Shown here: positions 34,402-45,300 of the stretch, piece after piece
Layout: every line of letters begins with the position of its first letter
How positions within the stretch are numbered: position 1 is the first letter of the stretch
Source of the DNA: Hyaloscypha bicolor E
Lineage: Eukaryota; Ascomycota; Leotiomycetes; Helotiales; Hyaloscyphaceae
DNA length: 64,000 bases
Direction: 5' to 3'
Assembly (NCBI RefSeq): GCF_002865645.1
Contig: NW_020194628.1
Span: 2,046,001-2,110,000 of the forward strand
Made by a program: the position numbers and the translations under genes
Notes under the pieces: model-generated
Seen by the model: only the letters and a program-made list of their open reading frames with translations
Told to the model about the DNA's origin: nothing
Database searches by the model: none

Positions 34402-35455
34402 CTATCTTCTCCGAAAAACCCAGTCCCACCCCTCAAGCAGCTCTTTTCGGTCAATCCCCGTCGAGACATTCGATTTGGCCGTTCCCCAGACTCCCTTACC
34501 ACTTGGAAGAGGCGTCCTTGGCAAATTGAATACATGTTGGCTTAGTGTGGAAAGAGTAGCTGCTGCCTCTATCGAGTCACCTGCCCCGAGCATTTCGGCC
34601 CCATCGAAGTCTACGCCATTCTTTCCTTCCGCCATGTCTAAATCCATCATGTCGTAATCGAAGACTAATGGATCTGCTTCTTCTGCGTCGAGTACATTAA
34701 TTGCCATCGACTCCCCTATCGCTTTATCCATCCCCACAAGTGTGTCGGGTGTTTCGTTGCTCCATTTCCCAACTGCATCGTTGTCGGAATTTTCGAGATC
34801 ACCCATCGTTTCATCCAGTTCCCCATCTGCGTTGAGTGTTGTGTTGCACGGCTTCGCAACCGTGGGGACTGCAGCATTATCAGACTCCGGAAACGTGTCA
34901 GTTACAATGTTATCTGATGCAGCGACCTCCGTCACTGGCGACTCGAATGTTTTTATTTCTATGTCTTTTGATGCACTCAAGTGGAGCTCGATTTCCTTGT
35001 CCTCACGGCATAAATCGACGGTTATGGTACTATCAGATCCAGTTGGTATGTCTGCGGAGGCCGCCCTCATTGCCCGCTTCCCTTTCTTACCATTCTCGTC
35101 TTCTATCCCTTTCCAGCAGCCGGAGATAGCATGCTTCTGGATGTACTCGTGGGCACCTGAAGGGTTTTTCTCCTTTTTGGCGCTGGTTAGCAAGATAAAC
35201 TACATATTGAGATATTGCAATACTTACGATAAGATCTATAATTGAATCCGGCCAATAAAGACTATCTGATGATCTGAAGGACCGGACTCTACCAGCTCTA
35301 TCACGAACAACAAGGGCAACAAATGCATCGGTATCTAGTGCCAACTTTTTCACCTTGTCGAAGAGACTCCCACTCCTCTTTCTGAACTTTTCTTGGCGTT
35401 TTTTGCGTTCCTCGGCCATCGTCATTTTCGTCTGAATTTGGCGGCGTGACGGCAT
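34402..35455 (-). CDS. MADS-box-like protein with WDWVF C-terminal motif (copy A)
   Basis: Exons 35228-35455 and 34402-35172; 332 aa. The 55-bp intron uses an acceptor 13 nt past a branch-adjacent CAG, which keeps the long frame. Residues ~14-60 (KKRQEKFRKRSGSLFDKVKK then LALDTDAFVALVVRDRAGRV) match the MADS pattern RQxxFxKRxxxLxxKxxxL...DAxVALxxxxxxG. The middle is acidic, Ser/Thr-rich and activation-domain-like (FDYDMMDLDMAEG). The end is IDRKELLEGWDWVFRRR. Copies B (50941) and C (59947) share this end. MADS proteins are dimeric DNA-binding regulators; the assignment here is by pattern only. Confidence 0.7.
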
Positions 35456-36231
35456 AGCAAACGAGGGCAAAAGCACGTCAGTTCTAAACAGTAGAGGTTT
35501 AATGGGCGTGTTCAGACTCTTGAACATTAAATGGCGGAAGCAATTTCCTGACTCACCCTCAACTAGTACGTCGAGCTGCCGAGCATAATAAGCCATTTCC
35601 TGGCCTCATAAGCTTGGTTTCAAGAAGCCAATTTCTGGAATTCCTTGGATGTCCTCACTAGCGCCATCAAGCTGGAGCACAAACATCAATTGTTGAATGA
35701 TCCAGAAATGGCTCCTCGAGGGTCCCAGGCCCTTCCAATGCTATAGAATTATTTCTGCTACGAACCTCTTTCATCATACCTTCCATCACATCTGCTCAGA
35801 GGGTTGTTGCCCTCTACACAGGGAAGAGGGAGAGGATGTAAAAGTGTGGCGGCAGAAGTGGCTCCTTGTTGGCAGAACGTGGGAGCAAAAAATGGCTGCT
35901 TGGAAAGTGGGGTGTAATGTGTGACGGCAGAAGTGGCTCCTTGTTGGCAGAAACGTGGGAGCAAAAATGGCTGCTTGGAAAGTGGGGTGTAATGTGTGAC
36001 GGCAGAAGTGGCTCCTCATTGGCTGAGGCACCTGGCAGAATTGGCTCCTTTGCCAGATGGAAGATATGGCGTACGGCAACCAGTTCTACGGTATTGGTTC
36101 TCCAGGGCTACTTACAGATGAATTTGATCACGGCCAAAGTTCGGGCAGATTAGGTACATGCAAAGTCAAATTGAAAGGTGTAACGCACCGCGTTATCTGA
36201 GGCCGTGAGTGAGTGACTTTGATTAGACTAC
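35456..36231. other. Spacer containing a ~77-bp tandem repeat
   Basis: Apart from the repeat at 35848-36025 no gene is supported. The upstream in-frame extension of the MADS-like ORF (to 35596) is probably 5' UTR. Confidence 0.4.
35848..36025. repeat. Tandem repeat, ~77-bp unit, 2.3 copies
   Basis: The unit runs GGCAGAAGTGGCTCCTTGTT, then a GTGGGAGCAAAAATGGCTGC block, then GGAAAGTGGGGTGTAAT. The second copy is nearly identical, so the duplication is recent. Confidence 0.8.
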
Positions 36232-36654
36232 TTAGATGAATTGACAATTATTCCCAACATCGGCCCCACTTCCCTGCTTCATTTGAGCCCATTCATGGCT
36301 AACTTGTTGCTGGATCTTGCCAAACTTGGATAGAATCTCCTCAAGCTTCTCTTTTAAACCCACCATATCATCGTGGAATTCCTTCCAATATTGCTCCATA
36401 TCTCGATAGTATGCTACTTCGTGATTTAAGCTGCTGCTACGCTGTTGCAATTGCACAATCCTTTCTGGTAAGCTGGGAATTGGGTATTGCTTAGACTCCT
36501 GGAGTCGTTGAGGCGTCGCTTCTATTGCCGTACTCGAACCGTTGTGAAGGTCAATGATCCTGTCAACTGGGCTGAGTGGAGGTGGTCGGTCTGTGGGGAC
36601 TTTAACGCGCTGCTTGGCTTGCTGCGGACGCCTGGAGTGAGAAAAGTCATCCAT
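36232..36654 (-). CDS. Coiled-coil protein (block A)
   Basis: 140 aa from the ATG at 36654. A polar, basic N-terminus is followed by heptad-like helices from about residue 65 (LPERIVQLQQRSSSLNHEVA; VGLKEKLEEILSKFGKIQQQ), a predicted coiled coil. No enzyme motif. It lies between the MADS-like gene and another coiled-coil gene on the same strand. Confidence 0.5.
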   Translation of the reverse strand: MDDFSHSRRPQQAKQRVKVPTDRPPPLSPVDRIIDLHNGSSTAIEATPQRLQESKQYPIPSLPERIVQLQQRSSSLNHEVAYYRDMEQYWKEFHDDMVGLKEKLEEILSKFGKIQQQVSHEWAQMKQGSGADVGNNCQFI

Positions 36655-36940
36655 GATAGAGGATATCCACAGAGTGCGGCGGGTTTAGGTTGGGTGATAT
36701 AGGGCCAGAGAGCAGGCTTTGGGGAGAGACTTCAGAACCGGCTCCCCTATCGGAGGACTTGAAGCACGATGGCCAATAATTACCATGCATGCCACCATGT
36801 TATCAGGCAAGTCACTTTCATATTACGCATGCCACTTTAAAAGAAATAAATTTAAATTGTAAAACTAACTGACGAAAGAACGCGGACGCCTGAATCTAAA
36901 CTGCAGGTAAACGAGAATGGCGTTCACCCTGCCATGGCGG

Positions 36941-37733
36941 TCACTTCATTCTCCGCTTTTTGTTTGGCTTCGCTCCCTCGTCCTGGGAAATCCTCTTCAA
37001 ACCCCCAACAGCATTTGCCGGAACCTCAACATCCCGCTCAGCGGATACAGGGTGCAGTATGGATTGTATGGATGGGATGGATGGGATGTACGAGTTAGAT
37101 GTCTGTTGCTCGAACACAGGCGCTGGGTTGGACATCACTAGCGGTGATTCGCAGGAACTCTCCATGGAGGTTTCAATATTGTAGTCGTAGTTACCGACCT
37201 GGCGGAGAGTAGGATCTACGACGAACTCTTGGTTGCGTGGTTGGTAATAGTGCTCGTAGTAGGGTTGATTTTGGTCATTATAATTGGGTAGTAGCGGGCC
37301 GACCGTGGCAGGATGACTTGCAGATTGCTGATGGTCGATCATCTCCTTTTGGGACACGATAAGTTTTTCGGCCAGTTCAAGATCCTGTCGAATTATGGAC
37401 ATATCTTGGTCGTGCTCCTGGAACATGGATATGCACTTCTGTTGTTGAACTTCAAAACCTTGTTGGAAGGTCTGGCTTCTCCGCACCTCAGCCTGGTACC
37501 AAGTTTGCCACTTGAAGACTTGTATCTCTGAAAGACCGAGCTTTTTTTGCAGCTCAGTGAGCTTTCCGTTCACCACGTCGAGACGCAGAGCCGGAGCGAT
37601 GGCAACCTGAGCGAGTTAGAGCAATCTAGTTTCTCGGGATACATCAGCAGAAGACTCTGACCTCTGGTTCTGGAGACGATGGCGGGGTCACGCTTGCGTT
37701 GCACACCGGGTCTGATGGTTCTGGGAATGACAT
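36941..37733 (-). CDS. Coiled-coil nuclear-type protein (block A, gene 2)
   Basis: Exons 37662-37733 and 36941-37606 around a 55-bp intron; 245 aa. It starts MSFPEPSDPV. Residues ~35-100 form a coiled coil (LTELQKKLGLSEIQVFKW, IIRQDLELAEKLIVSQKEM). The middle is Tyr/Gln/Asn-rich and the end is basic (KPNKKRRMK), a likely nuclear localisation signal. It is transcribed divergently from the gene at 38194 across ~460 bp. Block B has a gene of similar place and character near 53.3-53.7 kb. Confidence 0.55.
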
Positions 37734-38193
37734 GATCGGTTTGATGATGTGGAGATCTGTCACGGATGATGTTTTTTGTACACCTTTGAGGCCCTGACGC
37801 GTGTCTTAAATATGAGGTGTTGCAAAAACGAGCTTTTGAGGGTGTTCACCACCTACCCAATCATGACTGCATTCGACATCTCCTGGTCCATAATTACGGC
37901 TGAAAGTCATCCATAATGTGCGTATCTCTATGCTGTGGGTACCAATTCTGGCATCTCTCATCGGCGTTGGTTACAATTAGAATCGGCGACAGTCACATTT
38001 GGCTCCCATCTATATGCGGGCATCATATATTGACGGCGTCGCTTTTGGCGCCCTCGGTTCGTCGGCCTCTAATTTCTTAGAGATCAAAATACCCACTCAC
38101 ACAACCCGACATTAGTTCCTATTCAGGTACTGGCCATCGTATAAGGTAAGAAGCAGCGCCGGGCTGCGACCTGCGTCCCCCCTCTCCGACAGC

Positions 38194-39045
38194 ATGTCAA
38201 ACTTTAGTCAACCCTCCGATTTCGCAGCTTTTCGCAGGTACAAGCAATGGGAATCCGAACACCACCACTTGGAGAGCATCCAACCTCAGCAGATAGCCGG
38301 ACCGCAGCATCCCGTATCCCAAGCTCGGCGACCCCCCCTGCAACGTCCATCTCCGACTCGTCCCCAGACTCGACAAGCTCCTCACCAGAATCCTTCCGAG
38401 TTGTCAATACTGTTTCAATACTTGAATGAGTTGAAAAAAAGGGTAGATGATATATATACAGTGTAAGCATCTCATCGATTGTAAACAATAGCTGATTCCA
38501 AGTGCAGACTTCGTAATTTACAGACAATGTACGCATTTCTCAAACTTATTGGACGATCACTAATTCCAAATACAGGTCAGAAGAAACCAAGACGTATGAC
38601 GAAATTTAACTTGAAAGAACTTCTATTAACAGTTTGAAGGACGCTCGTGGAAAATATGGAAAGAATGCATGGGAATCTGGAAAGATTTGAGGTTTTTGGC
38701 AGAAGCATTCTCAATAAAGTCTCGCAATCATCGAACGGCTCTTCAGCTCAGCCGCAGGCCTCTTCTAACCCTCTACCCTTTACTCAACACCCGCCCCAAG
38801 AGCAAACCTCCAACCCTCCGCCCTTCAACCAATACACATCTCAACAACAGACAACCTCCTCCCAGCCTCACAACCAATATGGCGAAGGGCAGGATGTCGC
38901 TCAGAATACATCGGCATTCGTCGCCTCATCCGGTGCCTCACAACCCTCATATGTCCCACCACCTCCGCAGGTTCCTGACCCATACGCAGACCAAAACTAT
39001 GTAGATTATAACGTTTTCAGTGAGTTTTTGGCAGGCGATAGTTAG
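38194..39045 (+). CDS. Coiled-coil/Pro-Gln-rich protein (block A, gene 3)
   Basis: Exons 38194-38462, 38508-38528, 38576-38593 and 38640-39045; 237 aa. Exon 1 begins MSN and is exactly 269 nt, as in the block B homologue at 54204. Exons 2 and 3 are tiny (21 and 18 nt) and encode part of a coiled coil that leads into MERMHGNLERFEVFGRSILN. In block B the same place reads VERFDQLKRFEDFGRDVLQQ. The C-terminus is Gln/Pro/Ser-rich and ends in an acidic, aromatic patch (YVDYNVFSEFL). The micro-exons are inferred from phase and homology. Function unknown. Confidence 0.6.
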
Positions 39046-39452
39046 AGCCAAGGTGGATGTGAACCAATAGACTCTTTATAGATACCCCAGAATGCCAGCC
39101 AGTCTTTCTCTGCACTTGCAACATTTGCCTCAATTGTGATGAGACTATTTTCAATCATCGTGATGGCCCTTATGACTTCGTCCGCTAGCATAATGGTCCC
39201 AGTCCAAGTCATCCGGCGAAGTTCGATCTCATCCTCAAGCGCCTGATTCTCTCTCATATAACACTCAATCGTACGGTACTCTTGTACCCTGGTGTCCTCC
39301 GAGACCTTGCGAACCAGACTGGCCATTATCGATATATCATCGCTGTACACGCTTGAAGTCGGGCGAGGATTCGGTTGCGGAATCGGGTGAGATCTCCAGT
39401 CCATCGGAAATGCGTTCCCGCTATGTGGAATCGTATCAGGAATTGGGTCCAT
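39042..39452 (-). CDS. Uncharacterised helical protein
   Basis: 136 aa from the ATG at 39452 (MDPIPDTIPHSG). The frame is open to an ATG at 39677 that would overlap the divergent pseudokinase start, so the shorter form is preferred. The C-terminal half is helical with a possible coiled coil (RENQALEDEIELRR). Its stop overlaps the stop of the convergent gene. Confidence 0.45.
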   Translation of the reverse strand: MDPIPDTIPHSGNAFPMDWRSHPIPQPNPRPTSSVYSDDISIMASLVRKVSEDTRVQEYRTIECYMRENQALEDEIELRRMTWTGTIMLADEVIRAITMIENSLITIEANVASAEKDWLAFWGIYKESIGSHPPWL

Positions 39453-39675
39453 CGTTAAATAATCTCTTGGATGCAGAATCCAAATCTTGTTGATGGCAGA
39501 TTTGTACAGGAAGTCAGTAGGCCAGAGACTGGATTCCGGCTCCCTGTCATCTTGGCAGCCAAAAGCTGAGCCTCCTTGGGGAGACGACCAAATGTGCCAG
39601 ACCGACGGATCCCTAAGGAGGTAGATCTCTCCATGATAATTCACTGGCCATCTTCCGATGACTCGTCCCGTTGAC

Positions 39676-40611
39676 ATGGAGCCCCAGAATACTTCATTGG
39701 TGAGAAGGGTGGAACCATTCTACTTCGGCAGTCTGCTGGACCAAACCTCAGCACTTGCACAGACCACCGGACAACAGAAACTTAGACGTTTGCTGAGGAT
39801 TAAGTTCAAGAATCCAAAGGAAGACTATACATATATCCATGAAGTTCCTTCAAACCAGGGCGTGCTTGTGTGCGATCGGAAGAATCGTTTCCACCTTGGC
39901 GTCATCCGGGAGTCATTCTCACCAACACCACTGCAAATGCTTGAAGTGCTTGCTCACGTTCAGCATCCAAATGTTGCTGACATCCTTGACGTCTATTTTC
40001 ACGACAGCAAACTATGTATTGTTAACGAGCACCTGGAAGTTTCAATGCTTGACCTAGAGTTTGAGAGGTTGCCCCCGGAAGAGTGGGAGATTGCAACGAT
40101 CATTGGAGAAGTGAAGATCTTTTAGTCGCTTAACATTACAATGCTAAAATTGCATAGGTGATTAACGCAATGACTTATCTGTTGAATACCGTGCCGGCTT
40201 GTGAGCTTCACATCGACAGTGTGAGGTTGTCACTGCAAGGAGATATCAAGCTTGGTATGACCAATCCACCACCGTCTATTTGGCTAACCCTCTAGTTCCT
40301 GATAGCCACTACTACCAGACTTTGCCAGAGGATTGCATTGCAGACCACCAGTATAACTCTACATTCCTGAGTGGGGTACTGGAAGTCCTCATGTTGCACG
40401 GTACGTCGAGCGTCAAGGGCTGGTCCCACGAAGCTCTAGAGTTCTCTTCTCTCCCTTCGTCAGACTCACTGGAGCAGTATGTTCAGGTAAGTCTCGCAGT
40501 GAAATCATAGGGAGACTAGTCCTGAATAATTACCAGCATGTGTTCTTGAGCAAAGCTGTGCCTTCATCAAGGTTGATTCCACGTATCCGCTTGGCGAATT
40601 GTCGAATTTAA
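39676..40611 (+). CDS. Protein-kinase-like protein, predicted pseudokinase (second)
   Basis: Exons 39676-40110, 40158-40254, 40296-40486 and 40537-40611; 265 aa. An N-lobe-like stretch ends in LEVLAHVQHPNVADILDVYF, the usual alpha-C to beta-4 region. At the catalytic loop HRD is replaced (CELHIDSVRLSLQGDIKL) and DFG is replaced by VPDSH. The final exon HVFLSKAV...LIPRIRLA matches a kinase C-lobe end. The exon layout parallels the pseudokinase at 13008-14266, so the two may be distant paralogs. Catalysis is unlikely. Confidence 0.65.
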
Positions 40612-41002
40612 ATTGGACAATACTCTATAAGATACGCTTAGAAAAAGAAATAGCAAACTAAGAAATGTAATCCTATTTTGAACCAATTGAGGCAGGAATC
40701 CTAGGTTCAATTTTCACTTTTCACTTTCTCGCCCGCCCTCCTCACCCCCCCTCTCCCGGGAATGCGATCTTTGCTTTCAATTCAGACTCAAAGACGCGCT
40801 GGGTCTTCGATGAGGCTGTATGACGGCTCAATTTTCATTGCTCTTAATTGGATCTCCCATCATTTGTGGCTGCGGTACCGAGAGAACACTGGTTGAGCAA
40901 ACAACACGTTGTTATTTCAAGGGTATGGAATTCAATTGCTGTGTGCTCAAAAGAAAGGGACTCTGTAAACCTTCAACCCTCACGTGCTTTGCCATCACCA
41001 CC
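40612..41002. other. Intergenic between convergent genes
   Basis: No gene seen. Confidence 0.4.
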
Positions 41003-41724
41003 CTAATCATAGAACCAGTATTCTGCTGCATACTGCACGATCATGATCCCAGCAATTGTACAGTTGAAAGGCTCTCCCCCAGCTGTCACGACACGATAAG
41101 CAAGCGAAACGCCGTTACTCTCATATCCTGGCTTGGCTGTCAATTGCAACCAATCCACCGCGCCCGTTCCTGCTGGTCCTTTATTTGCTGCTGCTGGAGC
41201 TTTGATGTCGCTGGTCTTCCTCCCGTATAAGGTCTTATTCACAGAATAAAGATCGAAGGTTGGTGTGCCTATGCTATCGAAGAAATGGTGCCCGAGTACG
41301 ATGAAGGGGAGTGTGACATCAAATCGGTATGGTAGAAAAGGTATGTAGACCGCGCGTGGAGGAATGGCGTTCAAAGTAGACTCATCATGATAAGCCAGCC
41401 AAGTTGCGTCAAAAAGGGTCGCTACAGCGCCTTGCTGTACAGGGAGGGAGCCCGAGGAAGCGCATGTGTAGTTCTGAGTCCCGCGGCCCACTGCGACGTA
41501 TTGGAGGGTCAAGTTGGTGGAAGGAAGTTCGGTGGCATCTAAAGTCCCCAAGATTAGAAATTAAAGAATGCAATGGAAAAGATATGACACAGACCACCGC
41601 TGAGGGGGGGTATGGGGGTTTTAGCGACGACGTTAGAAGACTGAAGGAATTCGAAAACGGTGGCGAGAAAGAGGAGAAGAATGAACATCACATTCATGAT
41701 GATATGTCGTAGTACAAAATTCAT
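41003..41724 (-). CDS. Secreted DUF3455 protein
   Basis: Exons 41595-41724 and 41003-41538 with a 56-bp intron; 221 aa. The N-terminus has a hydrophobic signal-type segment (MNVMFILLLFLATVFEFL). The mature part shows the DUF3455 signature YVAVGRGTQNYTCASSGSLP followed by GAVATLFDATWLA, and near the end GVSLAYRVVTAGGEPFNC. DUF3455 proteins are secreted fungal proteins of unknown activity. Conserved Cys could form a disulfide. Translation could also start at 41697. Confidence 0.8.
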
Positions 41725-41947
41725 ACAAGGAATTTGAAGCTGAAGTTGAGACCGCTCAAGACTGTCGAGACACTGGTAATAGGCATATGTTGCGCCGCGG
41801 TGGGCATATGGGCGCGCTTTTACGTTTGGCCCTATTAGAGTGAGATTCCCCAGTTTATGGCAAGGCCTTGCATTGCTGTTGTGCATGTTTTTCGTATCCC
41901 AGATTGGCGTTGGCGCGCTGAAAAACTGTTGCTGTGATTATTCTTAT

Positions 41948-42489
41948 CGACGCTAATTCACCATGCCTACCGACGCTAAATCCCCATGCCTCTCAACGCT
42001 ACCGGTAATTCACCATACCGACGCTAAATCCCCATGCCTCTCAACGCTAATTCACTATGCCTACCGACGCTAAATCCCCATGCCTCTCGGCGCTAAATCC
42101 TCTCGACATCAATCCCTAATGCAAGTACGCTAAATCCCCATGCCTCTCGGCGCTAAATCCCCATGCCTCTCGCCGCTAAATCCTCTCGACATCAATCCCT
42201 AATGCAAGTACGCTAAATCCCCATGCCTCTCGGCGCTAAATCCCCATGCCTCTCGGCGCTAAATCCCCATGCCTCTCGCCGCTAAATCCTCTCGACATCA
42301 ATCCCTAATGCAAGTACGCTAAATCCCCATGCCTCTCGACGCTAAATCATCTCGACAATCCCTAATGCAAGTACGCTAAATCCCCATGCCTCTCGACGCT
42401 AAATCATCTCGACATCAATCCCTAATGCAAGTACGCTAAATCCCCATGCCTCTCGACGCTAAATCCTCTCGACGTCGATCCCTAATGCC
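41948..42489. repeat. Minisatellite (CGCTAAATCCCCATGCCTCTC)n
   Basis: About 540 bp of 19-23-bp units built on GCTAAATCCCCATGCCTCTC. They are organised into a higher-order ~60-bp unit that also contains CTCTCGACATCAATCCCTAA and GCAAGTAC. Copies differ by few bases. It is non-coding in all frames in any meaningful way and sits upstream of the DUF3455 gene. Confidence 0.9.
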
Positions 42490-42760
42490 AAAAATATGTG
42501 GGGAAGTCAATATCACATGATCTGGCCCTGGACGGCTCTCCATTGACTGCTCAGAGCAATTGATCGTGGGCGCTATTCCTGCACGTGCAGCATAATACAT
42601 CCATTGTCAAATGGAATCTCAAAATACCAAACAAATGCAAGAAGTGAGAGTTCACGCCTCAAAATCGTACACTATGGCCCAACCCCCCCCTTCACCGTTT
42701 CGCGCTGCTTTCTGCTACCTCTAGTCAGTTGACCGGCGGTAAAATTGGGAGCACCAAATT
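42490..42760. other. Spacer 3' of minisatellite
   Basis: No gene seen. Confidence 0.3.
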
Positions 42761-43078
42761 TTACCTTCGCTCTTTCTTTGCATCTTCCCATTCGCTAAAG
42801 TCCAGCTCGCTGTCCCCTAATTGATAGCCCTCAATATATCCTCTTTCTCTTCTCTCTTTCATCCGCAGTTCGTCCCATACGGGTTTGTATTTTCGTCTTG
42901 TTATTTCAAGAGGGAAATCATCTATCTTCTGTCGTTTTCTAAGTCTCCCCGTGATCAAGTCCCGAATGTACCCCGATGGAACCCGGTCAAAGTTCAAGCG
43001 AGGAGTCGACTCAGAGCTGCTCTCTTGACCTAATTTCGTTGTCTTTGCCCCGAAAACGGCAGCAGAAGACCCTCCCAT
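42761..43078 (-). CDS. Small charged protein
   Basis: 105 aa, Lys/Arg/Glu-rich (LITGRLRKRQKIDDFPLEI; DSELDFSEWEDAKKERR). A possible nuclear localisation signal lies at residues ~45-52. No family recognised. It is divergent to the SANT-like gene at 43432. Confidence 0.45.
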   Translation of the reverse strand: MGGSSAAVFGAKTTKLGQESSSESTPRLNFDRVPSGYIRDLITGRLRKRQKIDDFPLEITRRKYKPVWDELRMKERRERGYIEGYQLGDSELDFSEWEDAKKERR

Positions 43079-43431
43079 GAGCGTATATCCTGAGAGATCC
43101 GCAATAGGATTACGATGTTTTTATTGTAGGTGTGGGTCTGGACATAAAAGAAAACAAATTGGCGGAAAGGCCAGTTTCTCCCCAAACACAACAAGTAGTA
43201 TTATTATCTTAGTAGTTGCAGTGAAACTTAAGGATAGAACTTTGCAAATCCTGGCATGTTGCCACTTTTCCACCGATTGGAGGACATTTGCACGTAAAGG
43301 GGGGTGGCTGAGCTTTACCAATCCAACAAATGGATACCAACACCAGAAGGATATTTAAACCTGGTACATGCCCTAACCCAGAGCGTCCCACCCCCTCTCT
43401 TCATTCAAACGCCGCCCTACGATTTCTGGCT

Positions 43432-43951
43432 ATGGAGCCCTATCAAAGACAATTCGAAAATTGGAAGAACAAATGGGATGAGAAAGTTGAGGTCCTATCG
43501 ATGAGAGAGCGCGGAGAGGACTGGGGCGATATACTGGCTTTATTTTCAAGGAGGGGAGTGGTAAAGAAAAACCGAAGATCTTGGTATCACGACCAAAGGA
43601 AGGTCATTGAAGCGGTCAGTATTCCTCCTTTTGTTTGAGATACAGCTACTAATTCTAGAATAGATACAGAGAATAGCCAGTGCAGCTGCGCACGATACTT
43701 TTATGCAAATATTTCGCATGGAGGAGGTTTCCTCCATTTGCCAGCTACGCTACATCGACGAGGCGACTCTTCAGCAAGACTATGATGACACATGGAGACG
43801 CATAGCAGAATCGATGCAAAATAATGAAAGAGATGGGAAATGGACGGCACAAAAGGTCAAATATGCATGGTATCATGGCGTCTCGGATCGCTGCGAAGTC
43901 AATCTAGAACCTGTTCCTTGGTCGGAGACAGTTTATGGTTTTTTAGCATAA
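43432..43951 (+). CDS. Putative Myb/SANT-like protein
   Basis: Exons 43432-43614 and 43664-43951 (49-bp intron), 156 aa; the frame is open to an ATG at 43330. Two helix-rich modules each have spaced aromatics: WKNKWDEKVEVLSMRERGED, then W-DI-LF...RRSWY; and later TWRRIAESM...KWTAQKVKYAWYHG. This resembles degenerate tandem SANT/Myb repeats, which bind DNA or histone tails. The assignment is by pattern only. Confidence 0.5.
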
Positions 43952-45300
43952 AGGAAAACTTTTGCTCCTTTGTCTGCATTGGTTTTGACCCCCTCGATCG
44001 TTTGAAGGACCCTGCATGACCAATTTCGCGTACTCGCATGAAATTTCAGTCACATGACAAGGGATCAAGGTCCCCTTGTCATAGCAGGATATCGTCTTCG
44101 GACAGTTTCCCTATAGGTGGTGGTCCGATTGGGTTCTATATTATTTGCTGCTTGGAAGTCGCAGGATATCCGGGGTATGGAGGAGAGGCACTAGCCGCCA
44201 AATCACCATCATTCAACCTTCGCGTCTCAGGATTTGAATCTTTCCCAACCAGAAGTCGCATGCACGCTTTCCAACCCTGCAGAGTAGAATGCAGGAGCGT
44301 AGCAGGATGCCAACAGAAGGCGCTAAGCGTCTATCATTGGTTGATGCTCGTAAGGCGTGCCAACAAAGACGGGAGAGATACTACGAGCAGCGGCCAATAA
44401 ATCTGGCTTTGCAGCAGAAGGATCAGCAGAAAATAAAGGACCCGGCAATCCGGTACCTGTCACAAGTGGATTGAACAAGCGCAGTCAGAACACCGAAAAC
44501 AAGCAAGACACCCTCTTGTGTCAAAAATTTACAAATAGTTTACTTGTTGATTCGTTGTCGTCCCAGCTGTTAAATTCACCGGACAAGCAGAGGAACACTT
44601 TGTCCATTCAGACCAAGGGCGAAACGGGGCTATACACTCGATTCTGTTGGTGAGTGGCGAGATGTCAGCGTTGTAGTGCAAGCATGGGAGGTGTGGGTAG
44701 CAGGAAAGTTGTGTGGCAGTTGGTTGGTATTTGTGTACTTATTATTGGCTTTTGCTGCCGTGCCAAAGGACCCGACAGCTCGGTACCTAGTGCGCACCTG
44801 ACGGCGCTTACCCCGCATAATCAAATATCAAAGTCGAAATAGGCCTCCAATCACAGTATATCCGGGTACACCCTCCAGCAAGCATGGCAGCCGTGTCTGG
44901 ACGACGTTCCACAAAGGAGACAACCGCCATGGAAGGCTCCTCGAAGGCAGGACTGAGTGATCCCCACCAGCACTTCTAGACCTCTTCATGACAGTGGTTT
45001 GGCTCCTCGTCGGCCTTCCTATGGAGACTTCTCACTCGACTTCCTAAAGAATTGAGCCTGAAATTTGGCGCCTTGCCCTGTGTGATTGAGCAGAAGTGGG
45101 AATTCGTTGAAAAATTCCCAAGAGTGCTTCACAAACGCAGCCGCTCTTTCATATCGAAAATTCGACGACGTGGGGACGGCGCCTTTATTTCTGCCCGGAG
45201 ATCGACACAATCTACGTTCCGCATCACTGTCGGTCTTGATGATTATCTACCCACAGTATTTCCACAGTCTTCCTACCAGTCATCCCACCATTAACTAACA
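43952..45300. other. Intergenic
   Basis: A basic 61-codon ORF at 44289-44474 (KACQQRRERYYEQRP) is the only slightly gene-like item. Two short stretches containing AAAGGACCCG and CGGTACCT (44438 and 44765) are similar, hinting at an old local duplication. Confidence 0.35.

Noticed and set aside
41948..42489. CRISPR-like look of evenly spaced repeats
   Set aside because: Units are contiguous without unique spacers, and the host is eukaryotic; it is a minisatellite.
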